A stretch of 25,571 nt of DNA. Origin: a virus. The stretch's first letter is position 1, and every line of letters begins with the position of its first letter. The notes beneath the pieces are model-generated. The model searched no databases. It was not told where the DNA came from and saw only the letters and a program-made list of their open reading frames with translations. Positions 1-6,385 of this stretch are shown here, in pieces. Position numbers and translations under genes: made by a program. Where the stretch lies: positions 1 through 25,571 of the IMG/VR virus record IMGVR_UViG_3300017752_004844; one strand, given 5' to 3'.

Positions 1-483
1 AGAGAACTTGGTGGTCAAAAGCACAAACTGGTGCATCCTATACATCATACGTTTCCTGTGTATAGACAACGATTTACTCGTGAGGTGAAAACATCACTTT
101 TGGCACCATATGATTCCAGGTTTATACCTAATTCAAATGTGTTTAATGTAGAGCATTATTATTATGTACAATTTCTAAAGGCGATGTTTGCAACAGTGAC
201 CTATAATGATCATAAAGGTTGGGATACTATGCATGTGTACGAGATTATAGCATCACATTGTGTGCCATACTTTCCAGACATAAAGAAAAAACCTAAATAC
301 ATAATGCACGACTACCCGGTGGATCTACAATTAAAGGCTAATAAGTTATTTGAATCATTGATCATCGGCGACAAACAAATATCAATAACCCAGGAATATC
401 ACGACATCCGAGACGAATTTGAGGAATGGTTCCAAGAATGCGGTACAAGTTACATTTATCATAAAATGTTTCAGCCAACGTAA
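1..483 (+). CDS. Glycosyltransferase-like protein, C-terminal part (5' truncated by window edge)
   Basis: The reading frame is open from base 1 with no start codon before a GTG at 31, so the gene begins outside the window and about 160 C-terminal residues are visible. The segment 'GWDTMHVYEI...HCVPYFPDI..KPKYIMHDYP' resembles the 'W-D-x-x-R-x-Y-E-I...C-x-P-Y-F-P-D' block of exostosin/CgeB-type glycosyltransferases, where the acidic and aromatic residues surround the sugar-nucleotide site. The neighbouring methyltransferases (1580-2886) would fit a surface-glycan modification set. The family match is by eye and the catalytic N-terminal half is not visible, so only a family-level call is made. 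A promoter for the next gene follows directly after the stop. Confidence 0.5.
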   Translation, partial: RELGGQKHKLVHPIHHTFPVYRQRFTREVKTSLLAPYDSRFIPNSNVFNVEHYYYVQFLKAMFATVTYNDHKGWDTMHVYEIIASHCVPYFPDIKKKPKYIMHDYPVDLQLKANKLFESLIIGDKQISITQEYHDIRDEFEEWFQECGTSYIYHKMFQPT

Positions 484-491
484 TTTTTTTG

Positions 492-520
492 TTGACATTC
501 GTAAATGGACGTGATAGTAT
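492..520 (+). promoter_or_regulatory. Sigma70-type early promoter
   Basis: TTGACA (492-497), 17-bp spacer, TAGTAT (515-520). It lies 16 bases upstream of the start codon at 536 and has the same TTGACATT form as the other early promoters of the window. Confidence 0.7.
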
Positions 521-535
521 AGTGGAGAACAAACA

Positions 536-745
536 ATGCTAATAGACAATACAAATGGTGAGAACATGGGTTCAATGGAAAATAGAATGGAATCTCTAGT
601 CCGAAAGCATCGGGATCTGGATCAACGTATTATTGCAATGGAAGCTGAAAAGGCTCCGGATCTGTACATTAATACACTTAAAAGAGAAAAGCTTCTCTTA
701 AAAGATGAAATTACCAAAACGGAAAAAATTCTCCTAGAGGGATAA
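536..745 (+). CDS. DUF465/YdcH-like small helical protein
   Basis: This 69-residue protein has the DUF465 (YdcH) pattern: 'H-R-D-L-D-Q-R-I' followed by an acidic stretch and 'L-K-R-E-K-L-L-L-K-D-E-I'. In bacteria these are short two-helix proteins, mostly of unknown role, common in alphaproteobacteria. The ATG at 536 is preceded by GGAGAAC at good spacing. A second possible start, ATG at 566, is also preceded by a purine-rich GGTGAGAAC. The gene has its own promoter (492-520) and is followed seven bases later by tRNA-Arg, so the two are probably co-transcribed. Family assignment comes from motif memory and is moderately sure. A phage copy could be an acquired host gene. Confidence 0.6.
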   Translation: MLIDNTNGENMGSMENRMESLVRKHRDLDQRIIAMEAEKAPDLYINTLKREKLLLKDEITKTEKILLEG

Positions 746-752
746 AAGTTAA

Positions 753-830
753 GTCTCCTTAGCTCAGTTGGATTAGAGCAACGGTCTTCTAAACCGTAGG
801 TCGCAGGTTCGAGTCCTGCAGGGGACGCCA
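753..830 (+). tRNA. tRNA-Arg (anticodon UCU)
   Basis: Complete cloverleaf: acceptor GTCTCCT (753-759) pairs with AGGGGAC (820-826) with one G-U. The anticodon stem ACGGT/ACCGT (781-785/793-797) holds the loop CTTCTAA with anticodon TCT at 788-790. The T-arm has GGTTCGAGTCC, and a discriminator G is followed by an encoded CCA at 828-830. It reads AGA, a codon expected to be frequent in an AT-rich phage. It shares the promoter at 492-520 with the DUF465-like gene. Confidence 0.97.
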
Positions 831-861
831 ATATTAAATAAAGCAAATTATAAGGAGTTCT

Positions 862-1122
862 ATGAAGGCACTTAACGACTACGTAATCGTAATTGAGGAT
901 AGTCGCAAAAAAGAAAATAAAACAGCAGGTGGTATTATTATGACTACTGAAGTTGAAACTGGACATAAGCCCGCACTAATTCTTGGGGTAGGTCCAAATG
1001 TTTATAGTGTTAAACCAGGACAAAGATGTTTCCTGAAGTGGAATGAGGCCATGCCATTTACTGATGAGGATCAAAAGATGGCGGCTGTAAAGGAAGAAGC
1101 AATATTTGCTGTATTTGATTAA
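862..1122 (+). CDS. GroES-like co-chaperonin (gp31-type)
   Basis: This 86-residue protein has GroES architecture: N-terminal strand 'LNDYVIVIEDSRKK', a flexible loop region around 'ENKTAGGIIMTTEVETGH' that corresponds to the GroEL-binding mobile loop, then 'PALILGVGPNV' and 'V-K-P-G-Q-R-C-F-L', and a C-terminal 'KEEAIFAVFD' strand. T4 gp31 and cyanophage GroES-like proteins replace host GroES for folding the major capsid protein; that role is taken from the family. The start ATG has a good TAAGGAG site eight bases upstream. It is slightly shorter than cellular GroES (about 95 residues), mainly in the dome. Confidence 0.85.
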   Translation: MKALNDYVIVIEDSRKKENKTAGGIIMTTEVETGHKPALILGVGPNVYSVKPGQRCFLKWNEAMPFTDEDQKMAAVKEEAIFAVFD

Positions 1123-1143
1123 AAGTTAAACAAGGATCGGACG

Positions 1144-1221
1144 ATGGATATAGATACTTTTATACACCATTGGATTGATGACCCATGCGATGATGTAACA
1201 CACTGGATAGGATTTATGTAA
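1144..1221 (+). CDS. Possible 25-residue mini-protein
   Basis: A short ORF starts at ATG 1144 with AAGGATCGG just upstream. It ends in TAA directly abutting the ATG of the next ORF (TAA|ATG at 1219-1224). The product is acidic and His/Trp-containing (begins MDIDTFIHHWIDD). No family is recognised. Support is the ribosome-binding site and the head-to-tail coupling with the two following small ORFs. It could also be only a leader ORF for them. Confidence 0.4.
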   Translation: MDIDTFIHHWIDDPCDDVTHWIGFM

Positions 1222-1392
1222 ATGTGGACTTTAATAATTTTCAGTATTGTCACCGACATGGATGATTATGGTATTAGACATACAATGTATGACGATTATA
1301 AAACCAGAGAGGCTTGCTTGATTCAAGCCTCTGTTCTGGAAGCAACATTTGAGGAGAAGGAAATAACTCTTTGTTATTTTGATGATGAATAA
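1222..1392 (+). CDS. Small conserved phage protein, 56 aa (paralogue of next ORF)
   Basis: The ORF begins MWTLIIFSIVTD and ends CYFDDE. It starts immediately after the previous stop and ends immediately before the next ATG (TAA|ATG), so translation is probably coupled; there is no clear ribosome-binding site of its own. It shares with the next ORF the start MWTL, a Y-D-x-Y-(K/N) segment, a central Cys within a helix with an Arg-Glu-Ala context and a C-terminal C-x-Y. I read the pair as tandem duplicates. Function is unknown. Confidence 0.6.
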   Translation: MWTLIIFSIVTDMDDYGIRHTMYDDYKTREACLIQASVLEATFEEKEITLCYFDDE

Positions 1393-1578
1393 ATGTGGAC
1401 ATTAGTTTTTATATATCTTTATGAAGGAATTTCATATTCTGAAACATATGATACATATAATAAAATGACAGATTGTTTTTATGCTAGAGAAGCATTAGGG
1501 CACGAACACACCGGAAGATCAGGTCATTTTATTCCTGGGACACAGGCGGTTTGTGTATATATGGGAGACCCGGATTAG
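1393..1578 (+). CDS. Small conserved phage protein, 61 aa
   Basis: This 61-residue protein begins MWTLVFIYLYEG and has 'MTDCFYAREAL' followed by 'FIPGTQAVCVYMG'. The 'C-F-x-A-R-E-x-L' and 'PGTQAVC' blocks are familiar to me from small hypothetical proteins of marine T4-like phages. It directly follows its apparent paralogue (1222-1392). The hydrophobic N-terminus is too short to call a membrane anchor with confidence. Function is unknown. Confidence 0.7.
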   Translation: MWTLVFIYLYEGISYSETYDTYNKMTDCFYAREALGHEHTGRSGHFIPGTQAVCVYMGDPD

Positions 1579-1579
1579 A

Positions 1580-2185
1580 ATGAATTACGATTTTATAGAG
1601 ATTGGAACATCTGATTTTGACACGTGCATTCAGGCTAGTAAAGGCGGTGAAGTCGGGCTATCAATTGAACCATTAAAGGTTTACCTTGACAGATTACCAG
1701 ACAAGCCAAATGTTACAAAACTAAATTGTGCAATTTCGCTTGACGGCACAGAATATAAAGATAAAATATATTGGATACACCCAGATGATCTTGCAAAGAA
1801 TGGTTTGCCTGGTTATATAAAGGGCTGTAATAGAATTGGTGAGCCTCATATTCAGCATTTGACCGATAGGGTAAAGAACACAAATGCCGAGGTGCTTGCA
1901 ACAGAAATTGATATGATCCCACTGTCAAAGATCTTTGATGACTATAATGTCGAAGGGGTTAAATTACTAAAACTAGATACAGAAGGTGCTGATGTTCATA
2001 TACTGAAATCATTTTTACCTTATTTGTCAGATCGTCCTAGGGAACATAAACCAGACGAAATATTCTTTGAAGCAAATCAGCTCACGGCAGACGAATTAGT
2101 TTTGGAAACAATCGACCTATATAAAGATATAGGATATAGAATGGCACAACGGACTTACCAGAATGTCCGACTATTAAAGGTTTAA
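1580..2185 (+). CDS. FkbM-family SAM-dependent methyltransferase
   Basis: This 201-residue protein starts at ATG 1580, two bases after the previous stop, with GGGAGA upstream inside the preceding gene. The N-terminal 'FIEIGTSDFDT' is the SAM-binding loop, followed by 'GLSIEPLKVYLDRLP' (acidic ribose contact). 'CAISLDGTE', 'IPLSKIFDDYNVEGVKLLKLDTEGADVHIL' and a C-terminal 'FFEAN' match the FkbM order, in which the 'K-L-D-x-E-G-x-(D/E)' block is diagnostic. FkbM enzymes O-methylate sugars or small metabolites. Here, beside a glycosyltransferase-like gene and a second methyltransferase, modification of a surface glycan or virion sugar is plausible, but the substrate cannot be read from sequence. 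Confidence 0.85.
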   Translation: MNYDFIEIGTSDFDTCIQASKGGEVGLSIEPLKVYLDRLPDKPNVTKLNCAISLDGTEYKDKIYWIHPDDLAKNGLPGYIKGCNRIGEPHIQHLTDRVKNTNAEVLATEIDMIPLSKIFDDYNVEGVKLLKLDTEGADVHILKSFLPYLSDRPREHKPDEIFFEANQLTADELVLETIDLYKDIGYRMAQRTYQNVRLLKV

Positions 2186-2187
2186 TA

Positions 2188-2886
2188 ATGAGTGATTTGC
2201 ATAGATATGCTTTAAACAATAATGGAAAAATGCTTCAGAAATGGTTGCATTACTTTGACATTTACGAGAGACATTTCTCAAAATTTAGAAACAAAAGCCC
2301 AGTGATGCTTGAAATTGGTGTTCAGGGTGGTGGTTCATTAGATATGTGGAAATGGTATTTTGGCGAAGGGTGTCAGATTATAGGAATTGATATTGACCCA
2401 AATTGTAAGCAATATGAATCCGATAATGTAGACATCTTTATCGGTAGTCAATCTGATCCTCAGATCCTTAAAAAGATTATGGCTAAGTATCCACAGATTG
2501 ATATAGTGTTGGACGATGGTAGCCACTTCTCTAGCGATATGAAAGATTCCTACGATATGTTATATCAACATGTGGACGAGGATGGTGTGTATTTTATTGA
2601 GGACACACACGCTTGTTATTTGCCCATGCCACCCTATAACGGTGGCCCTAAAAAGCCTGATAGCTTTATGGAATTCGCCAAGGACAAGATTGATGATCTT
2701 CATGCAAACTCAATCCACACATGCATGACAAATACAATAAAACGTAGAAAACAAAACATACCTTACGGACCAGCAATATCTGATATTACTAGGTCAACTG
2801 ATAGCATTCATTTTTATGATAGCATTGTGGTGTTTGAAAAGAGACGCCAAGGAGATCGTAGGCAAATCATCACTCAAAGTCTCTGA
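2188..2886 (+). CDS. Class I SAM-dependent methyltransferase
   Basis: This 232-residue protein starts two bases after the FkbM gene. Motif I is 'VMLEIGVQGGGSLDMW' (residues 39-54), followed by 'IIGIDIDPNC' (acidic residue for SAM ribose) and 'IDIVLDDGSH' (motif IV with Asp-Asp-Gly-Ser-His). 'GVYFIEDTHACY' follows. The 'LE-G-V-x-x-G-G-S-L' plus 'DDGSH' and 'EDTH' combination resembles the CmcI/macrocin (MycE/TylF-like) sugar O-methyltransferases, where the Asp/Glu/His residues bind a metal. The substrate is unknown. The gene ends 54 bases before a strong terminator and closes the plus-strand unit. Confidence 0.8.
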   Translation: MSDLHRYALNNNGKMLQKWLHYFDIYERHFSKFRNKSPVMLEIGVQGGGSLDMWKWYFGEGCQIIGIDIDPNCKQYESDNVDIFIGSQSDPQILKKIMAKYPQIDIVLDDGSHFSSDMKDSYDMLYQHVDEDGVYFIEDTHACYLPMPPYNGGPKKPDSFMEFAKDKIDDLHANSIHTCMTNTIKRRKQNIPYGPAISDITRSTDSIHFYDSIVVFEKRRQGDRRQIITQSL

Positions 2887-2939
2887 TGTATCTTCTCGGG
2901 AGGAAGTAAAACACGCCCTGGTCGGGCTCGACGGCAGTA

Positions 2940-2968
2940 GGGGGAAGCAATTGCTTCCCCCTTTTTTT
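2940..2968. terminator. Bidirectional intrinsic terminator
   Basis: Perfect 22-base palindrome (2940-2961; arms GGGGGAAGCAA and TTGCTTCCCCC) followed by seven T. It separates the convergent units ending at 2886 (plus) and 2967 (minus). The minus unit's last stop codon overlaps the T-run, so the palindrome can serve both strands. Minus-strand transcripts have no T-run directly after it, so it should work better for the plus strand. Confidence 0.9.
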
Positions 2969-3122
2969 AATCTTCTTTTTTCCAGATTGTCCATGCACCG
3001 TAAAAGATACATGCATATGCAATCAAGTCAACAGGAACAAGAATCATAGCAACACCTGCACCAATTAGAACAGCACCATCAAGTGTAGTTCTTTCTGTTA
3101 ATCTTTTCATTATCCAATTCAT
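2967..3122 (-). CDS. Small membrane protein, 51 aa
   Basis: The ORF starts at ATG 3122, overlapping the stop of the upstream gene (ATGA), with AAAGGAGAG upstream of the start. The product begins MNWIMKRLTERT, has a hydrophobic stretch from 'GAVLIGAGVAMILVPV' through 'LIAYACIFYGAWTIW', and ends in charged 'KKED'. This is one long or two short membrane segments. It is the last gene of the minus operon and its stop lies in the terminator T-run. Function unknown; a holin- or lysis-accessory role is possible by size and position only. Confidence 0.75.
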   Translation of the reverse strand: MNWIMKRLTERTTLDGAVLIGAGVAMILVPVDLIAYACIFYGAWTIWKKED

Positions 3123-3316
3123 TTTTTTCTCTCCTTTAAAATATCAGTCATTACATTAGTAGCTGTATGTGTAAAACATCTAGGCGCAACAGCATGTATC
3201 AACAAGGCAGGCACAAGTAATTGTAATCTAATAGCAGCCTTTACCGCATGCTTAGCATGTTGCAATCCTGTTTCACCAACTTCTTCCAAATGCATTTTAC
3301 ATTGTTTACTTAACAT
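3119..3316 (-). CDS. Small His/Cys-containing protein, 65 aa
   Basis: The start ATG at 3316 lies inside the end of the upstream gene (11-base overlap) and its TGA overlaps the next ATG, so it sits in a translationally coupled chain. The product begins MLSKQCKMHLEEVGETGLQH, has an alanine/leucine-rich middle (residues about 25-45) and a lysine-rich end. The middle might be an amphipathic or membrane-associated helix. No family is recognised. Evidence for it being real is the unbroken overlap pattern on both sides. Confidence 0.6.
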   Translation of the reverse strand: MLSKQCKMHLEEVGETGLQHAKHAVKAAIRLQLLVPALLIHAVAPRCFTHTATNVMTDILKERKK

Positions 3317-3599
3317 TTTTCTTTTTGCTTTCTAACTTTTGTATCCGTGTCTCCAAATCATCAATCTTTTTGGTGACTTTTGGATATCGTTTACGCCATG
3401 CCTCTGGATCATCCTGAAGCCATTCCCATCCAAAGCGGTCCACCAGGTGGTCCAATAGACCATCAAATTTGCTCATCAAATATAGAGCAGCCTTTGTATT
3501 ACGGAACCATGCCAGAAATGCGGCACCTACAATAGATCCACCAATAGCAGTATAGATCCACAGTGTATCTCCAAACATCCTTGTGAGCATTTCCATCAT
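3306..3599 (-). CDS. Membrane-anchored coiled-coil protein, 97 aa
   Basis: The start is set at ATG 3599, which overlaps the lipase TGA (ATGA); upstream alternatives lie inside the lipase gene. A membrane segment spans roughly residues 14-34 ('IYTAIGGSIVGAAFLAWF'). It is followed by a Trp-rich amphipathic stretch ('RFGWEWLQDDPEAWRKRYP') and a C-terminal coiled coil ('KKIDDLETRIQKLESKKK'). Its topology of one TM plus a cytoplasmic or periplasmic coiled coil is seen in holin-like and spanin-like proteins, but no signature settles this. It is coupled to the lipase upstream. Confidence 0.7.
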   Translation of the reverse strand: MMEMLTRMFGDTLWIYTAIGGSIVGAAFLAWFRNTKAALYLMSKFDGLLDHLVDRFGWEWLQDDPEAWRKRYPKVTKKIDDLETRIQKLESKKKNVK

Positions 3600-4306
3600 T
3601 TTACATCCTTCGTACACTTGGTATAGTTATTCATTCCGTGATCGGCTGCACCATCCAAGAAACCGGATCTCCAACCTCTCCATCTATCCTTAAGTAATTG
3701 CCAACCAGTCATTTTACGAACGTTTCCATAAAAGTTAATGTACTGTAATGCGCCGTGATGCTTGTAGCCCATAATGAACAATGGCACCTTGGTGACAATA
3801 TCATTATTATTAACATACCTAAGGTGAGTCGTAGAAATATTTTTTACAAATTTACGAGTACCAACTCTTGGTGAGCCGAAGGTGGTTAATTGTTCTACCT
3901 TACGTTCCTCTTCAAAGCGAGATGTAGCAATAGTAGCCATCGCAGCACCTAATGAGTGCCCAGTGATGTACATTCTCTTTGTTTTGTGATTATTATGGTG
4001 TTTTACTATATCAGCCCAGAGTTTATCACATTCATTTCTGAAACCTGAATGTACCAAACCGTGAGTCATAGCACCTCGTGGAATAGCATTTAAATCTGCT
4101 AATACATCACTTAGTTCTGAAGGTTCTGTACCTCGGAATGCAAGGACATATTCCTCTTTGTTCCATACAGCATGGCATTGAGCACCATCATTTTCAAAGA
4201 ATTTATGACCCGTGTAACCCAAGGCCTTCATTTTTGGTTTTGCCTTTGCACTATCCAAATATGCAAGTTCAGCTAATTGTGCCATTTTATGACAAACGTT
4301 TGACAT
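3596..4306 (-). CDS. Class 3 lipase (alpha/beta hydrolase)
   Basis: This 236-residue protein has the lipase class 3 hallmarks: 'YVLAFRGTE' (oxyanion strand, residues 53-61), the nucleophile elbow 'ITGHSLGAAMA' with Ser118, 'TTFGSPRVGTRKF', the catalytic Asp169 in 'NNNDIVTKVP', and a candidate catalytic His183/184 in 'YKHHG'. Class 3 lipases hydrolyse acylglycerols or phospholipids. No signal peptide is seen, so the enzyme would start in the cytoplasm. The start ATG has a strong AGGAGG seven bases upstream. It lies in the late minus operon next to small membrane proteins, so a role in membrane breakdown at lysis or in lipid use is a reasonable inference. Confidence 0.9.
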   Translation of the reverse strand: MSNVCHKMAQLAELAYLDSAKAKPKMKALGYTGHKFFENDGAQCHAVWNKEEYVLAFRGTEPSELSDVLADLNAIPRGAMTHGLVHSGFRNECDKLWADIVKHHNNHKTKRMYITGHSLGAAMATIATSRFEEERKVEQLTTFGSPRVGTRKFVKNISTTHLRYVNNNDIVTKVPLFIMGYKHHGALQYINFYGNVRKMTGWQLLKDRWRGWRSGFLDGAADHGMNNYTKCTKDVK

Positions 4307-4321
4307 TTAGTCCTCCTAGTA

Positions 4322-4546
4322 TCACCCGCCTGGAACAAATCCTTTGGGCTTATAAAATATTTTTTGGTCGTGTATTCGGCCGAGAAGTTCTTGGATCTCG
4401 TGCATCTCATACTTTAATGCTGCAGATGTTTCACCATTTGCAATGGCCATGCCTCTGCGTCCAGCTTTTGCTCTTAATGCCTGTTCAATTATTTCAATAT
4501 CCCTTACACCTAATGTAAAGTTTTTATTTGGCTTTGTTGTCATCAT
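4322..4546 (-). CDS. Hypothetical protein, 74 aa
   Basis: The ORF starts with two consecutive ATG codons at 4546, nine bases after the upstream stop, and ends 15 bases before the lipase start. The product begins MMTTKPNKNFTLGVRDIEIIEQAL, a predicted soluble helical protein ('RDIEIIEQALRAKAGRR...YEMHEIQELLGRIHDQ') with a basic centre. A 'D-I-x-I-I-E-x-A-L' helix followed by an Arg-rich turn is seen in some small DNA-binding proteins, but there is no clear helix-turn-helix. Function unknown. Confidence 0.7.
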   Translation of the reverse strand: MMTTKPNKNFTLGVRDIEIIEQALRAKAGRRGMAIANGETSAALKYEMHEIQELLGRIHDQKIFYKPKGFVPGG

Positions 4547-4555
4547 TTAAATCCA

Positions 4556-4867
4556 TTATAATTTGCTTTTATTTAACTTTTCCTTGAGTAACTCACTATT
4601 ACTTATCTCCTGACCGGCTTCGTGTGGTAATCTGGATTGGGAGTTTTGCCGTCGAAGGTTACTACTGGACTGTACTTGTTTGGAGATATCTTCTTTATGA
4701 AGTGGCTGTGACGGAAGATATGCTTTCCTGAGCTCAGCAATTCTTCTTGCTGTTTCATTATGCTTTTGAGTCCAATATCGTTCAATCATATTCTCCTTGA
4801 ACCTACGGTCTATCTCTCCCTCAATATAATCCTTCAATAGCCAATCAAACAGAAATTGTTTAATCAT
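4556..4867 (-). CDS. Hypothetical protein, 103 aa
   Basis: The start is placed at ATG 4867, which overlaps the stop of the Cys-rich mini-gene (ATGATTAA); the longer reading frame upstream would only be a shadow of that gene. The N-terminal half is helical and aromatic ('MIKQFLFDWLLKDYIEGEIDRRF...IERYWTQKHNETARRIAEL'), while the C-terminal half is polar, Ser/Gln/Lys-rich and probably disordered. A second same-strand frame (4603-4785) is also open in the low-complexity half. Function unknown; it belongs to the late operon. Confidence 0.65.
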   Translation of the reverse strand: MIKQFLFDWLLKDYIEGEIDRRFKENMIERYWTQKHNETARRIAELRKAYLPSQPLHKEDISKQVQSSSNLRRQNSQSRLPHEAGQEISNSELLKEKLNKSKL

Positions 4868-4979
4868 GTTTCTTACATTCACATTTGGTACATACATCAT
4901 TAATGCAGTTCTTGCAGTCAGGTGCATAGCAATGGCATCGATGCCCACAACTCTTACACGTTCTTTCAGGTCCTTGCAT
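4860..4979 (-). CDS. Cys-rich zinc-ribbon-like mini-protein, 39 aa
   Basis: The ORF starts at ATG 4979 with AGGAG eight bases upstream, just after the stop of the previous gene. The product carries nine Cys and three His in 39 residues, with 'C-K-S-C-G-H-R-C-H-C', 'C-K-N-C' and 'C-T-K-C-E-C' groupings, so it very likely binds one or two zinc ions. Its stop overlaps the next gene's start. Such mini-proteins occur in T4-like marine phages; the function is unknown. It is easily missed because of its length and because a longer frame runs across it. Confidence 0.8.
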   Translation of the reverse strand: MQGPERTCKSCGHRCHCYAPDCKNCINDVCTKCECKKHD

Positions 4980-4995
4980 TATTATCTCCTATTTA

Positions 4996-5541
4996 TTAGT
5001 TTCCTGATAATGGATTATCCAATGCTTCTTGTAATGTTTTTCTTAGATCTGTATCCAGTTTAATCATTTTGTCATCCATGCGTTCTTCTGTTTCACGCAT
5101 TGTATCTCTAACATCCTTTTCTGATTCTCTTGTCAGATCAGATAATTGTCTTAGTCGAGCATCAATGTCATCCTGGATTTTCTTTACACGTGTACTGGTT
5201 GAGTCAGTAACTCTTTCTACCCTAATAATGTCATCTTTTAAACTGTTTTTAATGTCCCGTGTATAATCAATTGCATCATCAAGCTTTCGTTCGATGGCAA
5301 GATTCCTGGCTTCTACAGCTTCGAGGTCCAACACCTCTAGTTTTTCACTCATTTCCTGAAACGCTTTATATGATTCAAATGCTCCATATAGGGTTCCTAA
5401 CAATGCACTCAGAACAGCGAACAGTGCACCAATGGTGGATGGTGTGAGTGTAATTCCAAATAACTTCATTTTGGTTTTCTTGAGGTTCTCCACCTCATTT
5501 TCGAAAGCTTCTAATCCTTCTCCGAGATCTTTGTCAGCCAT
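4996..5541 (-). CDS. Membrane protein with long coiled coil, 181 aa
   Basis: An acidic N-terminus is followed by a membrane segment at about residues 34-54 ('STIGALFAVLSALLGTLYGAF'), then about 120 residues of heptad-like charged helix (through 'VKKIQDDIDARLRQLSDLTRE' to the end). A single TM with a long coiled coil resembles phage holin-accessory or inner spanin designs, and also scaffold-like membrane proteins. No lipobox partner is adjacent. The start ATG has AGAGGTAAC upstream. The gene lies 9 bases after its upstream neighbour and 16 bases before the Cys-rich mini-gene. Confidence 0.75.
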   Translation of the reverse strand: MADKDLGEGLEAFENEVENLKKTKMKLFGITLTPSTIGALFAVLSALLGTLYGAFESYKAFQEMSEKLEVLDLEAVEARNLAIERKLDDAIDYTRDIKNSLKDDIIRVERVTDSTSTRVKKIQDDIDARLRQLSDLTRESEKDVRDTMRETEERMDDKMIKLDTDLRKTLQEALDNPLSGN

Positions 5542-5550
5542 AAGTTACCT

Positions 5551-5973
5551 CTAGTTTTCAAATTGTAATTGTCTTAATTGTTGTATTTCCTGTTCTAATT
5601 TCATTACTTCCAGCCTTTTCTTTTTTAATTCAAGCTGATACAATTCATTACAATTAATTCTAGCTTTAGGTTTAGCACCAAGCGGAATAACTATTCTAGC
5701 ATATACCCCAACATCCTTAGGGCTACTACCAAGACTGTCATTATAATCATTAAAGCCATTATTATTTTGGTTCCTAGATATAATACCTGTGACTCCAAAT
5801 TCAGTATATGTAGCTGAACCAATAGCATTCTGACAGTCCAAATCCCCTGCTCTGAATTTATCATATTGATGATTTCCAGGCGCAGTTGGGATTTGAAGGT
5901 TTAGTGAACTTGAATCTGCGTTTGCAATAGATACCATGCATAACGTAGCAGTCACTACCAAAAATCTCAACAT
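5551..5973 (-). CDS. Exported protein with C-terminal coiled coil, 140 aa
   Basis: A clear Sec signal peptide (MLRFLVVTATLCMVSIANA, cleavage after ANA) is followed by 'DKFRAGDLDCQNAIGSATYTEFGVTG' and 'DVGVYARIVIPLG.KPKARINCNELYQLEL'. The end is a heptad helix ('KKKRLEVMKLEQEIQQLRQLQ'). Two Cys (in 'DLDCQ' and 'RINCN') could form a disulfide. The 'EFGVTGI...DVGVYARIVIPLG' parts read as beta strands of a small outer-membrane or periplasmic protein. I recall similar sequences beside curli-like export genes in marine myoviruses, but cannot verify this here. It is the fifth exported product in a row of the operon. Confidence 0.7.
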   Translation of the reverse strand: MLRFLVVTATLCMVSIANADSSSLNLQIPTAPGNHQYDKFRAGDLDCQNAIGSATYTEFGVTGIISRNQNNNGFNDYNDSLGSSPKDVGVYARIVIPLGAKPKARINCNELYQLELKKKRLEVMKLEQEIQQLRQLQFEN

Positions 5974-5983
5974 CTCATTTTTC

Positions 5984-6370
5984 TCACTTTACTTTAGAAC
6001 ATATTTTTGAGGAGACAACGGTAGGCCCTCCCCCCTTTAGTAATTTAGATCTTGTACAAACATACCCAACCATATTAACATCTCGATCTCTAATGAATAC
6101 TGTAAATGATTTTCTAGCTAAATAATTTACTTTAAAGATTCGTTCAGTTGAAGCAAAAGGAATTTGCTTCCAGTCTTTGTCAAATACTGATATTTCATAA
6201 TAGAGTACATCTGCTCTTCTATTAAATAGTTTAAGATTAAGTTGTTTAACCTCCGGCATATATGAATTTCTAAGTTCAGGATACGCCGGAGTCATTTCAT
6301 GTGACATTGCCTTGTTAGCTAGAAAAAGCATTATAAGACAAATCAGCACCGATAAAATCAAATATCTCAT
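5984..6370 (-). CDS. Exported Ig-fold, periplasmic-chaperone-like protein, 128 aa
   Basis: An N-terminal hydrophobic signal (residues 1-23, ending 'NKAMSHEM') is followed by a beta-rich domain. 'LKLFNRRADVLYYEISVFDKDWKQI' and 'ERIFKVNYLARKSFTVFIRD' recall the first strands of PapD-type pilus chaperones, which cap secreted subunits by strand donation. Two late Cys ('GYVCTRSK', 'SKICSK') could pair. It lies directly downstream of a possible secreted subunit gene (6386-6904). The fold suggestion is by pattern only, and the protein is shorter than classical two-domain PapD (about 220 residues). Confidence 0.6.
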   Translation of the reverse strand: MRYLILSVLICLIMLFLANKAMSHEMTPAYPELRNSYMPEVKQLNLKLFNRRADVLYYEISVFDKDWKQIPFASTERIFKVNYLARKSFTVFIRDRDVNMVGYVCTRSKLLKGGGPTVVSSKICSKVK

Positions 6371-6385
6371 AATAAAAGCCTATTT

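Noticed and set aside
622-966. 114-residue minus-strand ORF containing 'SPAGLEPATYGLEDRCSNPTELRR'
   Set aside because: It is the reverse translation of tRNA-Arg and the start of the GroES-like gene, a well-known false ORF pattern.
2816-3049. Plus-strand ORF across the terminator
   Set aside because: It is a shadow spanning the methyltransferase end, the terminator hairpin and the minus-strand gene 2967-3122.
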